DNA of 64,000 bases. It comes from Streptomyces gelaticus. Its GTDB lineage: Bacteria; Actinomycetota; Actinomycetes; Streptomycetales; Streptomycetaceae. This document shows positions 1 to 8,388 of this stretch, piece by piece (positions within the stretch are counted from its first letter, which is position 1; each line of letters opens with the position of its first letter). A program made the position numbers and the translations under genes. The stretch is from assembly GCF_014649535.1 (NCBI RefSeq), contig NZ_BMTF01000020.1:62001-126000 (forward strand), given 5' to 3'. The notes below the pieces were generated by a model. It saw only the letters and a list, made by a program, of their open reading frames with translations. It was not told where the DNA came from and made no database searches.

Positions 1-690
1 GATGTCGGACGGGGTGCCCTCCTGGACGACCTCGCCGTGCTCGACGACGACCAGACGGTCGGCGAGGACCATTGCGTCCAGCGGGTCGTGCGTGACGAGT
101 ACGGCCACTGCCTCGAACTCGGCCAGGTGACGCCGGAGTTGGGTCCGTACCTCCAGGCGGGTACGGGCGTCCAGTGCGGCGAGGGGCTCGTCGAGGAGGA
201 GCAGCCGGGGGCGGGTGGCGAGGGCGCGGGCGAGCGCGACGCGCTGCGCCTGGCCGCCGGAGAGCCGCCGAGGCTTGGCGCCGGAGTGATCCGCGAGACC
301 CAGGCGGTCGAGCCACTGCGCGGCCTGCGCCCGTGCCTCCGCCTTGGCCGCCCCCTGACAGCGGGGTCCGAACGCCACATTGTCCAGGGCGGTCAGGTGG
401 GGGAAGAGAAGGTAGTCCTGGAAGACGACACCGACGGGGCGGGACTCCGGCGGCGTACGCTCCAGTGCCGCGCCGTCCAGCCTCAAGTGGCCGCCGGTGA
501 GCGGTGTCAGGCCTGCGAGCGCGCGCAGGGCCGTGGTCTTGCCGGCGCCGTTCGGACCGAGCAGGGCGACCACCTCGCCGGGCGCGACGGTCAGCGTCAC
601 GTCGAGGCGGAAGGCTCCGCGGTCCACCACGAGTCGGGCATCGAGCCCGTCCGGGGCAGTGCGGGCAGCGAGGCCGTGGGTCTCGGTCAT
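1..690 (-). CDS. modC: molybdate ABC transporter ATP-binding protein ModC, 3' end outside window
   Basis: ATPase that powers molybdate import with ModA and ModB at the inner face of the membrane. The 230 visible codons contain Walker A GPNGAGKT (residues 45-52), the signature LSGGQ (about 143-147), Walker B LLLLDEP (about 163-169) and the H-loop VTHD (about 199-202). ModC proteins are usually about 350 residues with a C-terminal TOBE domain, so roughly the last third lies beyond the left edge. The ATG at 690 follows modB after 31 bases on the same strand, and the partner genes support molybdate rather than another oxyanion as substrate. The ATPase family is read from the sequence; the substrate is inferred from context. 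Confidence 0.9.
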   Translation of the reverse strand, partial: MTETHGLAARTAPDGLDARLVVDRGAFRLDVTLTVAPGEVVALLGPNGAGKTTALRALAGLTPLTGGHLRLDGAALERTPPESRPVGVVFQDYLLFPHLTALDNVAFGPRCQGAAKAEARAQAAQWLDRLGLADHSGAKPRRLSGGQAQRVALARALATRPRLLLLDEPLAALDARTRLEVRTQLRRHLAEFEAVAVLVTHDPLDAMVLADRLVVVEHGEVVQEGTPSDI

Positions 691-721
691 GCGGCGGTCG
701 TCCAGCTGTCGTGGGCCCCGG

Positions 722-1582
722 TCATCCGGCGGTCATCCAACGGTCGCGCAGCCCGGCCAGCACCGCGACGGACACGGCCAGCAGCACCAGGCTGAGGGCG
801 ATGGCAGCCTCCGGATCGCTCTGCAGGGCGAGGTAGACGGCGAGCGGCATGGTCTGCGTACGGCCGGGGAAGTTGCCGGCGAAGGTGATGGTCGCGCCGA
901 ACTCGCCGAGCGCGCGGGCCCACGCCAGCACCGCACCGGCCGCGATGCCCGGTGCGATCAGCGGGAGCGTGACCCGGCGGAACGCGGTGAAGCGGGACGC
1001 GCCCAGGGTGGTCGCCGCCTCCTCGTACCGCGGGTCGGCGGCCCGCAGGGTGCCCTCGACGCTGATGACGAGGAACGGCATCGCCACGAAGGCCTCCGCT
1101 ACCACCACCCCAGCCGTCGTGAACGGCAAGGTGATGCCGAACCAGGAGTCCAGCCACTGCCCGACGATGCCGTTGCGGCCCAGCGCCGTCAGCAGCGCCA
1201 CACCGCCCACGACCGGCGGCAGGACGAGCGGGAGCGTGACGAGCGCGCGCACGATGCCGCGTCCGCGGAACTCGACCCGGGCCAGCAGCCAGGCCAGCGG
1301 CACCCCGATGACCAGGCTCACGGCGGTGGCGGCAGTGGCGCAGATCAGGGACAGCCGGAGCGCCTGCCACACCTCCGCGCCGGTCAGCTGCTCGGGCATG
1401 CTGCGCCACGGGGCCCGTACGAGCAGGGCGATCAGCGGCACGACCAGGAACGCCAGGCCGATCAGGGCGGGTACGAGCAGCGGCAGCGGTGCGCCGCGGC
1501 CGCCACCCTCCCGGACACGCCGACGCCGCGGCCCACCCCGGAGGGTGCCGGACGCGGCGTCGGACTTCGCGGTCGTGGTCAA
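722..1582 (-). CDS. modB: molybdate ABC transporter permease ModB
   Basis: Inner-membrane permease of the molybdate importer, 286 aa. A basic, Arg-rich N terminus is followed by several hydrophobic segments, starting near residue 33 (LPLLVPALIGLAFLVV). The cytoplasmic EAA loop that docks to ModC is visible as YEEAATTLGASRFTAFRRVT in the second half. The start appears to be a TTG at 1582 that overlaps the modA stop in a TTGA arrangement, which points to translational coupling with modA. Length and topology fit ModB/CysW-type permeases; the assignment to molybdate depends on the ModA neighbour. Confidence 0.9.
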   Translation of the reverse strand: MTTTAKSDAASGTLRGGPRRRRVREGGGRGAPLPLLVPALIGLAFLVVPLIALLVRAPWRSMPEQLTGAEVWQALRLSLICATAATAVSLVIGVPLAWLLARVEFRGRGIVRALVTLPLVLPPVVGGVALLTALGRNGIVGQWLDSWFGITLPFTTAGVVVAEAFVAMPFLVISVEGTLRAADPRYEEAATTLGASRFTAFRRVTLPLIAPGIAAGAVLAWARALGEFGATITFAGNFPGRTQTMPLAVYLALQSDPEAAIALSLVLLAVSVAVLAGLRDRWMTAG

Positions 1583-2409
1583 GGCTTCAGGAACCCGGCC
1601 CCGGTCAGGACCTTCTGGCCCTCGGCGGACTGCACCAGCGCGATGAACGCCTTGGAGGCGTCCGCGTTGGGGGCGTCCTTGAGCAGGGCGATCGGATAGT
1701 CGTTGACGGCCTTCGCCGATTCGGGGAACTCCACACCCTCCACCTTGTCACCGGCCGCCTTCACATCGGTCCTGTACACGACCGCCGCGTCGGCCTCCTT
1801 CAGCTCGACCTTGGTCAGGGCGCCCTTGACGTCCTGCTCGTACGAGATCGGGGTGAGCCCGAGACCGACGGCGTCCAGGGCCTTCTGCGTGGCGGCGCCG
1901 CAGGGCACCTCCTTGTCGCAGAGCACGACCTTCAGGCCCGGCCCGGTGAGGTCCTCGAGGGAGGAGATCTTGTCGGGGTTGCCCGGCAGCGTGGCGATCT
2001 CCAGCTGGTTGCGCACGAAGGTGGCGGGTGTGCCGGAGGCGTCGCCCGCATCGGTGACGATCTTCATCGTCCTGGGGCTGGCCGCGGCGAACACATCGGC
2101 CGGCGCGCCACCGGTGATGCTCGCGGCGAGGGAGTCGCTGCCGCCGAAGCTGAAGGTCACCTTCGTACCCGGGTGCTGCTTCTCGAACTCCTTGCCCAGA
2201 GTCGTGAAGCTCTCCTTCAACGAGGCCGCGGCGAACACGGTCACCGTGCCGGACAGCTTGTCCGACGAGGAGCCCGGGGCGGAGGAACCCGACTTCACCG
2301 ACGAGGAGTCGTCGGACGCGGAACAGGCGCTCAGGGTCAGCAGCGCGGCGGTGCCTGCACCGGCCACCTGCAGGGTCCGGCGGTTCCGGCGCGCGGTACG
2401 GGTTGTCAC
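1579..2409 (-). CDS. modA: molybdate-binding lipoprotein ModA
   Basis: Extracytoplasmic molybdate-binding protein, 276 aa, anchored as a lipoprotein: an Arg-rich n-region, hydrophobic stretch and lipobox LLTLSAC lead to the lipidated Cys near residue 27. The mature part begins with the typical ModA pattern GTVTVFAAASLKESF and contains FAAASPRTMK and AAVVYRTDVKAA. The GTG at 2409 is preferred because AGGGAG lies a few bases upstream; a longer reading frame exists but lacks this site and would put the signal peptide internally. First gene of modABC; its stop overlaps the modB start. Expression probably responds to the nearby TOBE regulator. Confidence 0.92.
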   Translation of the reverse strand: MTTRTARRNRRTLQVAGAGTAALLTLSACSASDDSSSVKSGSSAPGSSSDKLSGTVTVFAAASLKESFTTLGKEFEKQHPGTKVTFSFGGSDSLAASITGGAPADVFAAASPRTMKIVTDAGDASGTPATFVRNQLEIATLPGNPDKISSLEDLTGPGLKVVLCDKEVPCGAATQKALDAVGLGLTPISYEQDVKGALTKVELKEADAAVVYRTDVKAAGDKVEGVEFPESAKAVNDYPIALLKDAPNADASKAFIALVQSAEGQKVLTGAGFLKP

Positions 2410-2468
2410 GGGTCCACTCCCTCTGGTCCTGACGGACACATGTGCATGCGCTGATGATACTGCCGCAG

Positions 2469-2500
2469 ATGCAAGCTGAAAGTCCTCTGTTGCTTTGCAT
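2469..2500. promoter_or_regulatory. candidate operator upstream of modABC
   Basis: An imperfect inverted repeat, ATGCAAGC at 2469-2476 and GCTTTGCAT at 2492-2500, lies 60 to 90 bases upstream of the modA start in a locally AT-richer stretch. Further TGCAT words occur at about 2445 and 2527. On the minus strand TATCAT (2454-2459) could serve as a -10 box. This could bind the HTH-TOBE protein encoded at 2975-3370, but no ModE-type consensus was recognised, so it is only a candidate. Confidence 0.3.
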
Positions 2501-2575
2501 GAGCCGGACCACTGATCATTCGGGATTGCATGTGCGTTTCTACGGGACAGGTGCCCGGGTGGGATCCTCGGGGAG

Positions 2576-2974
2576 GTGGTGACCCGTGAGCCGGTCCCCG
2601 CGGCGGCGGACGAGCCCATGCGACACGCCCCCGCCGGTGATCTGTCCCGTCCGGTCCGCCCGACCGTGTCCGATCTGCTCATCCGGCCGGAGCACGAGGC
2701 CGACGTCAGCTTCGAGTGCGCCACCAGCGGCTTTCAGTGCCACCGCTTCACCGGGCCGCTCCTGCAACGCGATTCGCGTGGACGGCGGTTACACCTTCGG
2801 GGCGCGAGGAGCCCGGCCACGCCCGCCGACCCGTGGCCGCGGCCCCCGCGCCGTCGGGCCCGTTGCCGATGGCGATGCGGATGGCTGCGGTCGGCGCCGC
2901 GGCGGATGGCGAATCCACATGCGCCGCACGGCTGTTGGACGTCCAGGCGAAGGCGCGCCGGCCCGCTCAGCGGC
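2576..2974 (+). other. gene-poor stretch with a possible broken coding remnant
   Basis: The interval between modA and its regulator (2410-2974) has no recognised gene. On the plus strand, codons from GTGs at about 2576-2581 (after GGGGAGG) to about 2775 show the strong G/C third-position bias of real Streptomyces genes. After about 2790 the bias switches to a different plus-strand frame, up to about 2985. That pattern would fit a frameshifted gene fragment running into the 3' end of the regulator gene. The predicted peptide (starting VTREPVPAAADEP) matches no family I recognise. It may equally be chance in GC-rich DNA. Confidence 0.3.
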
Positions 2975-3370
2975 TCAGAAGCGGTCGATGTGCACGTTCG
3001 TCGACTTCACCCGGGCGGTGGCCTCCATCCCGACCTCCAGCCCCAGCTCCTCCACGGCCTCCCGCGTCAGCAGTGACACCAGCCGGTGCGGGCCGGCCTG
3101 GATTTCCACCTGGGCGGCGACGTCACCGAGCTTCACCGCGGTGACGATCCCGGGGAAGGCGTTGCGGACCGAGGTGTACGAGGTGTCCTCCTCGCCGCCA
3201 CCGCCCTTGGCCAGTTCCACGGAGAACTCGGCGAGGTCCTTCCCCTCGATGAGCCGCCGCCCGCCCTCGTCCCGATGGGTGGCCACCCGGCCCGCGTCGG
3301 CCCAGCGACGCGCGGTGTCGGGGCTCACACCGAGGAGCCGGGCGGCCTGGCCGATTGTGTAGAACTGCAT
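2975..3370 (-). CDS. HTH-TOBE molybdate-responsive regulator
   Basis: Small regulator, 131 aa. Residues 1-55 form a MerR/excisionase-type helix-turn-helix (YTIGQAARLLGVSPDTARRW, then a wing ending GGRRLI). Residues about 65-131 form a single TOBE/MOP-type domain (SVRNAFPGIVTAVKLGDVAA through VKSTNVHIDRF) that binds molybdate in ModE, Mop and ModC. A role as molybdate-sensing regulator of the adjacent modABC operon is inferred from this fusion and position. It lies upstream of modA on the same strand, separated by about 565 bases. The ATG at 3370 is chosen because the HTH begins at once; in-frame upstream codons would add a low-complexity peptide from a hexanucleotide repeat. Confidence 0.85.
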   Translation of the reverse strand: MQFYTIGQAARLLGVSPDTARRWADAGRVATHRDEGGRRLIEGKDLAEFSVELAKGGGGEEDTSYTSVRNAFPGIVTAVKLGDVAAQVEIQAGPHRLVSLLTREAVEELGLEVGMEATARVKSTNVHIDRF

Positions 3371-3396
3371 ACCAGCCAAGATAGGCCCATCCATGG

Positions 3397-3420
3397 ATGC
3401 CCATGCCCATGCCCATGCCC
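3397..3420. repeat. hexanucleotide tandem repeat (ATGCCC)x4
   Basis: Four perfect copies of ATGCCC (3397-3402, 3403-3408, 3409-3414, 3415-3420), with a degenerate ATGG unit just before. The repeat lies 27 to 50 bases upstream of the ATG of the HTH-TOBE regulator, in the position expected for promoter or leader. Copy-number slippage here would change spacing by multiples of six. Confidence 0.85.
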
Positions 3421-3510
3421 ACCGCACCACCGGCGCCAGTGCTGCCACCAGCATCACCGGCACCATTGGCGCCACCTCATCGCCGTCGGCCTGCCGGATA
3501 CAATCCGACA

Positions 3511-4293
3511 ATGTTCACACTTCGCGCCCGCACACTGGTTTTTGACATCGACGGCACGCTCTGCTTCGACGGACGAACGATCGATGACCGTATTTTCGCC
3601 GCGATCGGCGAGTGCGAGCGCGCCGGCCACCATGTGGTCTTCGCCTCCGCCCGGCCTGTCCGAGACCTGTTGCCCGTCCTCGACGGTGCCTTCCCGGCCG
3701 CCACGTTGATCGGCGGGAACGGGAGCCTCGTCTCGGTCGACAGCCAGGTCCGGGCCCGGGCCGCTTTCGATTCCGCCGGGCTCGGCGCGCTGATGGACGC
3801 GGTCGGGCAGTACGAGGCGACGTATCTCGCCGACGGGCTCTGGGACTACGCCTATACCGGACCTGCGGGCCATCCGATCCGGGGCCGCGTCGACCAGGGC
3901 GGTCTCGCGAAAATGGTGGACATCGCCGAGCTTCCCGAGGTCGTGAAGTTCCTTGTCGTCGGTGCGTCGGACATGGCGGCACTCGCCGACATCGGCCGCC
4001 GGCTGGGGCTGACGGTCAACCACCACCTCGACGAGGCGATCGTCGACTTCGCACCGGGCTCGACGACGAAGTGGGAAGCCCTGAGCTCGCTGGGGGTCGG
4101 CGAGTACGTCGCATTCGGCAACGACATCAACGACTTCGATCTCCTGCGGAACGCCGAGCGGGCGGTGCGCGTCGGCTCGCACCCGGGTCTGCACGACGTC
4201 GCCCAGGTCACCGTCGCCGCCGACCCGGAAGCAGTCGCGGCCGAGATCTCACTGCTGGCCGAGGCGGCCCGGGCCGTCGTCCGGGTGGTGTGA
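3511..4293 (+). CDS. HAD-superfamily hydrolase, Cof/IIB-type
   Basis: Cytosolic phosphatase of the haloacid dehalogenase superfamily, 260 aa. Motif I DIDGT gives the nucleophile Asp12 and acid/base Asp14; the middle of the protein is a C2-type cap; motif IV appears as VAFGNDINDFDLL near residue 210, with the expected Asp residues. The preceding STTKWEALSSLGV supplies the motif III lysine. Such enzymes dephosphorylate small metabolites such as sugar phosphates or flavin intermediates; the substrate cannot be read from sequence. The ATG at 3511 lies just before the first beta strand; no clear ribosome site was seen. It stands apart from its neighbours with no obvious operon. Confidence 0.85.
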   Translation: MFTLRARTLVFDIDGTLCFDGRTIDDRIFAAIGECERAGHHVVFASARPVRDLLPVLDGAFPAATLIGGNGSLVSVDSQVRARAAFDSAGLGALMDAVGQYEATYLADGLWDYAYTGPAGHPIRGRVDQGGLAKMVDIAELPEVVKFLVVGASDMAALADIGRRLGLTVNHHLDEAIVDFAPGSTTKWEALSSLGVGEYVAFGNDINDFDLLRNAERAVRVGSHPGLHDVAQVTVAADPEAVAAEISLLAEAARAVVRVV

Positions 4294-4358
4294 AGCCCTC
4301 GCCGGTCGCCGAACGGAGGATCGTCGAGTGGGCGCGGCTGCCGGCCGCGGGCAGCAGT

Positions 4359-5180
4359 GTGGCCGAGCACCTCCTGCGCAGCAGATGTCGCGACGACCTC
4401 CGGCGTGCGCAGGTCCGGTCCTGCAGGGACAGAACTTCTACGGCCCGGCCTTCGAGCGTCAAGGCGCGTGTCCGACGAGCAGGGACCGGGGACATCGCCC
4501 GCGAGGTGGCCCGCCAGTTCCACGCGGCCGGCGCCAACCTGGTCCTCGGTGACCTGAACGCCGGGGCGCTGGAGGAGTTCGCCGCGACGCTCGACCCCAC
4601 GGGCGCGACCGTGACCACCCGCACCCTGGACGCGGCCTCGCCGGAGAGCAACAACGCGTTCGTCGCCGCGGCGGTCGAGACGTACGGCTCGGTCGACTTC
4701 CTCGTCCCGGCCGCCGGGATCTACCCGGAGCAGGCCGTCGCCGAGATGACCGACGAGCAGTGGAACACCGTCATCTCGGTCAACCTCAACGGTGTCTTCT
4801 ACCTCACCCGCGCCGTCCTGCCCCACCTCAACGAGGGCGGCAGCATCGTCAACCTGACCTCCATGGCCGGTCACCGCGGCAGCATCCGGCACGCGCACTA
4901 CGCTGCGACGAAGGGGGCGCTGCTCGCCTTCTCCCGCAGCCTCGCCTGGGAGCTCGGCTCCAGGGCGCGGATCAACATGGTCTCGCCCGGCATCATCGAG
5001 ACCTCCATGACCCGCGACTACGTCGCCGCCCGCGGCGACACCGCGCTCGCCACGACGCCCCTCGGCCGCCTGGGCAGGCCGGAGGAGGTGGCCTCCGTCG
5101 TCACCTTCCTGTGCTCGCCCGCGGCGAGTTTCGTGCAGGGCGAGGTCATCCATGTGAACGGCGGAATGCACATGATCTGA
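4359..5180 (+). CDS. SDR family oxidoreductase with disrupted N terminus (possible pseudogene)
   Basis: From about 4490 to the stop this is a classical short-chain dehydrogenase: REVARQFHAAGANLVLGD, an NAG-like PAAGIYPE, NLTSMAG, the catalytic YAATKGA (Tyr-x3-Lys), PGIIETSMTRD and a C-terminal GEVIHVNGGMHM. The first Rossmann strand and TGxxxGxG nucleotide loop are damaged: in frame one reads RVRRAGTGDIARE where VTGAGTGIG would be expected. Codons from about 4395 to 4480 lose the G/C third-position bias in this frame, while a different frame looks better there. The GTG at 4359 is only the nearest in-frame start. A frameshift or rearrangement at the 5' end is likely; activity is doubtful. A second intact SDR follows after 59 bases. 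Confidence 0.6.
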   Translation: MAEHLLRSRCRDDLRRAQVRSCRDRTSTARPSSVKARVRRAGTGDIAREVARQFHAAGANLVLGDLNAGALEEFAATLDPTGATVTTRTLDAASPESNNAFVAAAVETYGSVDFLVPAAGIYPEQAVAEMTDEQWNTVISVNLNGVFYLTRAVLPHLNEGGSIVNLTSMAGHRGSIRHAHYAATKGALLAFSRSLAWELGSRARINMVSPGIIETSMTRDYVAARGDTALATTPLGRLGRPEEVASVVTFLCSPAASFVQGEVIHVNGGMHMI

Positions 5181-5239
5181 GCAGGACCGAGAACACCGGT
5201 GGGAAGAGCGGCAGTGTGCGAGCGGGAACGGAACGGAAC

Positions 5240-6055
5240 ATGACGACGGAAGCGGCGATCTACCCCGACCTCGGCGGCAGGTCCGTATGCGTCACCGGCG
5301 CCGCGCGCGGCCTGGGGCTGGCGATGGCCGACGCGTACGTACGTGCCGGGTGCCATGTGCTGCTGCTCGACATCGACGGCGAGGAACTGGACCGGGTGCG
5401 GCCCGCACTGGCAGCGGGCCGCACCGGCCAGGTGATCGCGACGGCCACCGCCCCGGTCGGCGACCAGGACGCGGTGACGGCGGCGCTCACCTCGTTCACC
5501 GCCGCAACGGGAGAGCTCTCCGTCATGGTCGCCAATGCCGGTGTGTCCGCCAACGCGCCCTCCCTCGATCTCGAACTGGACCGCTGGAACACTGCGTTGG
5601 ACGTCAATCTCACCGGAGCCTTCGTCTGCGCACGCGCCGCCGCCCGCATCATGCGCGAGGGCGACGGAGGCGTTGTCCTCACCACCTCGTCGATGTACGG
5701 AGTGACCGCCGGGCCCGAACGCGCGGCGTACTGCGCGACGAAGGCCGCCGTCGCCGCCCTCACCAAGGTCCTGGCCGTCGAGTGGGCCCCCTTCGGAATC
5801 CGGGTCAACGCGCTCGCGCCCGGGTACGTCGAGACCGACCTGCTGACCCGGCTCTCCGACGCCGGGCGGCTCGACACCCGGGCGCTGCGCCGCCGGACCC
5901 CGCGCGGCCGTCTGGGCAGCCCGCAGGACATCGCGCATCTCGCCCTCTTCCTGTCCTCCGGGGTGTCCGCGAACATCACGGGCCAGGTGATGGTCAGCGA
6001 CGGCGGCTGGACGGCCGACGGTTACGCGGTGGCGCCTGCAGACCCGAGGCCGTAG
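5240..6055 (+). CDS. SDR family NAD(P)-dependent oxidoreductase
   Basis: Complete classical short-chain dehydrogenase, 271 aa. The cofactor loop VTGAARGLGLAMA is near residues 18-30; DIDGEEL at the end of the second strand carries Asp residues that would favour NAD over NADP. NAGVS is at about 102, the catalytic Ser in TTSSMYG, and the active-site YCATKAA (Tyr-x3-Lys) near 172. The C-terminal NALAPGYVETDLL and GQVMVSDGGWTADG are typical of sugar, polyol or 3-oxoacyl reductases of the FabG/glucose-dehydrogenase group. The ATG at 5240 begins 59 bases after the preceding SDR on the same strand, so the two may form one transcript. The substrate is unknown. Confidence 0.88.
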   Translation: MTTEAAIYPDLGGRSVCVTGAARGLGLAMADAYVRAGCHVLLLDIDGEELDRVRPALAAGRTGQVIATATAPVGDQDAVTAALTSFTAATGELSVMVANAGVSANAPSLDLELDRWNTALDVNLTGAFVCARAAARIMREGDGGVVLTTSSMYGVTAGPERAAYCATKAAVAALTKVLAVEWAPFGIRVNALAPGYVETDLLTRLSDAGRLDTRALRRRTPRGRLGSPQDIAHLALFLSSGVSANITGQVMVSDGGWTADGYAVAPADPRP

Positions 6056-6142
6056 AAGGGCGGCGCCGCCCCGACGGGTCCGGCTGATCTAGAGTTCTCA
6101 GGCCCGATCCCAGACCGCGGACCTGAGAAGGAATCACGGATT

Positions 6143-8065
6143 ATGCCCACTGAGACGTTCGAGTTTCAGGTGGAAGCGCGACAGCTTCTGCAGATGATGA
6201 TCCACTCGATCTACTCGAACAAGGACGTGTTCCTGCGCGAACTCGTCTCCAACGCCTCCGACGCGCTCGACAAGCTGCGGCTCGAAGCACTGCGCGACGA
6301 CTCGCTCGACGCGGACGTGTCCGACCTCCACATCGACATCGAGACCGACCGGCAGACCCGCACACTGACTGTGCGGGACAACGGCATCGGAATGTCTCAT
6401 GACGAAGTGGTCCAGCTCATCGGGACCATCGCCAACTCGGGCACCGCGAAGTTCCTGCGGGAACTCAAGGAGGCCGAGGGAACCACCGCGGCCGAAGGGC
6501 TGATCGGTCAGTTCGGCGTCGGTTTCTACTCCAGCTTCATGGTGGCCGACGAAGTCACGCTGCTGACCCGCCGCGCGGGCGAGAGCCAGGGCACCCGGTG
6601 GACGTCCTCCGGCGAGGGCACGTACACGATCGAGACCGTCGACAGCGCTCCCCAGGGGACCGCGGTCACGCTCCGGCTCAAGCCGGAGGACGTCGACGAC
6701 CAGCTCCACGACTACGTCTCCCCGTGGAAGATCAGGGAGATCGTCAAGCGATACTCGGACTTCATCACCTGGCCCGTCCGGATGGTCCCCGAGGCAGCCG
6801 ACGGTGCCGAAGGGGCCGACGACGCCCCGCGCGAGCCCGAGACGCTCAACTCGATGAAGGCCCTTTGGGCGCGTTCGCGCGACGAGGTCACCGACGACGA
6901 GTACCACGAGCTGTACAAGCACATCAGCCACGACTGGAGTGCCCCGCTGGAGACCATCCGCCTCCAGGCGGAAGGCACCTTCGAGTACCAGGCGCTGCTC
7001 TTCATCCCGTCGCACGCGCCTCAGGACCTGTTCATGCAGGGGTACCAGCGCGGTGTCCAGCTCTATGTGAAGCGCGTCTTCATCATGGACGACTGCGAAG
7101 CGCTGATGCCGCCGTACCTGCGCTTCGTCAAGGGCGTCGTCGACGCGCAGGACCTGTCGCTCAACGTGTCGCGCGAGATCCTCCAGCAGGACCGCCAGAT
7201 CCAGCTGATGCACCGGCGGCTGGCGAAGAAGGTGCTGTCGACGGTCAAGGACATGATGTCCGCCGAACCGGAGCGGTACGCCACGTTCTGGCGGGAGTTC
7301 GGCCGTGTTCTCAAGGAAGGGCTGCTGAGCGACTTCGAGAACCGTGAGGCGATCCTCGGTGTGTCGTCCTTCGCCACGACCCATGACAAGGACGAACCGA
7401 CCACGCTGCGGCAGTACGTGGAGCGGATGAAGGACGGCCAGGAGCACATCTTCTACCTGACGGGCGAGTCCCGGCAGGCCATCGAGAACTCCCCGCACAT
7501 GGAGGCGTTCCGCGCCAAGGGCGTCGAGGTGCTGCTGCTCACCGACCCCGTCGACGAGGTGTGGGTCGAGGCGGAACCCGCCTTCGACGGCAAGCAACTG
7601 CGGTCCGTCGCCAAGGGCGAGGTCGACTTCGGCACCGAGGAGGAGAAGAAGGAGGCCGCGACCGAGCGCGAGGGCCGGCAGCAGGAGTACGCGGGTCTGC
7701 TCGGCTGGATGACGGAGCGGCTGAGCGGGACCGTCAAGGAGGTGCGGCTCTCCTCGCGCCTCACCGTCTCGCCCGCCTGCATCGTCTCGGACACGCACGA
7801 CGTGACGCCGGCCCTGCAGAACATGTACCGCGCCATGGGCCAGGACATTCCCCAGGTCAAGCGCATCCTCGAACTCAATCCGGAGCACTCGCTGGTCAGC
7901 GGCCTCAACCGGGCGCACGCCGAGCGCGGTGAGGAGGACGGCGCCGGTCTCCAGGAGACGGCCGAGCTCCTCCACGATCTGGCGCTGCTCGCCGAGGGCG
8001 GCGAACTGGGCGACCCCTCGCGCTTCGTCAGGCTGATGGCCGACCGCCTCGAACGCACCCTGTGA
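6143..8065 (+). CDS. htpG: molecular chaperone HtpG (bacterial Hsp90)
   Basis: ATP-dependent cytosolic chaperone, 640 aa, full length for HtpG. The N-terminal GHKL ATPase shows [20 protein letters not shown] near residues 28-47, [10 protein letters not shown] near 85 and the lid motif [17 protein letters not shown] near 118-134. The middle domain contains the conserved [14 protein letters not shown] segment used for client and gamma-phosphate contact, and the C-terminal dimerisation domain is present. AAGGA stands 10 bases before the ATG. No CIRCE or HAIR heat-shock operator was seen upstream. The gene is monocistronic by layout, with a strong hairpin 66 bases after the stop. Confidence 0.96.
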
Positions 8066-8130
8066 ACGCGACCGCTCCCGCACGCCCCGGAGCGGCGCAC
8101 CGGAGTTGACGGCTCCGATCGCTGTCGGCG

Positions 8131-8164
8131 CAAGGGCGCCGGCAGCGGCAGGCCGGCGCCCTTG
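8131..8164 (+). terminator. htpG transcription terminator hairpin
   Basis: Perfect 13-bp inverted repeat (CAAGGGCGCCGGC at 8131-8143 and its complement at 8152-8164) with an 8-base loop, starting 66 bases after the htpG stop. There is no long U-tract, as is usual for Streptomyces terminators. Confidence 0.7.
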
Positions 8165-8340
8165 CCGGCCGGGCGTCACGGGGGCGAGCCGGAGCCCGGT
8201 GATCGCGTCCGCCGGCCCGGTGCCGTACGCGGGCCGGCCGAAGTGAGTGGCTGCCCGGACGCGGTACCTCCGCCCCTGCTGAGGCCCGGCCCGCGCCGGA
8301 GGCAGCCCCCCGCCTCCGGAACCGCCGGGAGCTGATCCGG

Positions 8341-8388
8341 CGCCGGCACGGTCCCGCCGTCACACGGTGCGGCGGGACCGTGCCGGCG
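8341..8388. terminator. perfect 19-bp inverted repeat, second hairpin
   Basis: CGCCGGCACGGTCCCGCCG at 8341-8359 is exactly complementary to 8370-8388, with a 10-base loop. It would form an unusually stable RNA hairpin, or a DNA cruciform. It lies 277 bases after htpG and 234 bases before the next gene. It may be a backup terminator, a barrier protecting the downstream promoter, or a protein-binding site. Confidence 0.6.

Noticed and set aside
2410-2540. Molybdenum-cofactor riboswitch in the modA leader
   Set aside because: No characteristic conserved stems of the Moco motif were recognised; the region looks like a plain promoter with an inverted repeat.
2540-2767. Minus-strand frame of 75 codons between modA and the regulator
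   Set aside because: No ribosome site, no recognisable domain, and codon bias favours the opposite strand.
3612-5180. Single 522-codon frame joining the HAD gene region to the SDR
   Set aside because: The first part is an out-of-frame reading of the HAD gene; only the end is SDR-like.
6056-6142. HspR or CIRCE heat-shock operator before htpG
   Set aside because: Neither the CTTGAGT/ACTCAAG pair nor the CIRCE palindrome is present.
6134-8179. Long minus-strand frame (681 codons) antisense to htpG
   Set aside because: It mirrors the htpG codons, has no ribosome site or domain, and the plus-strand product is a clear full-length HtpG.
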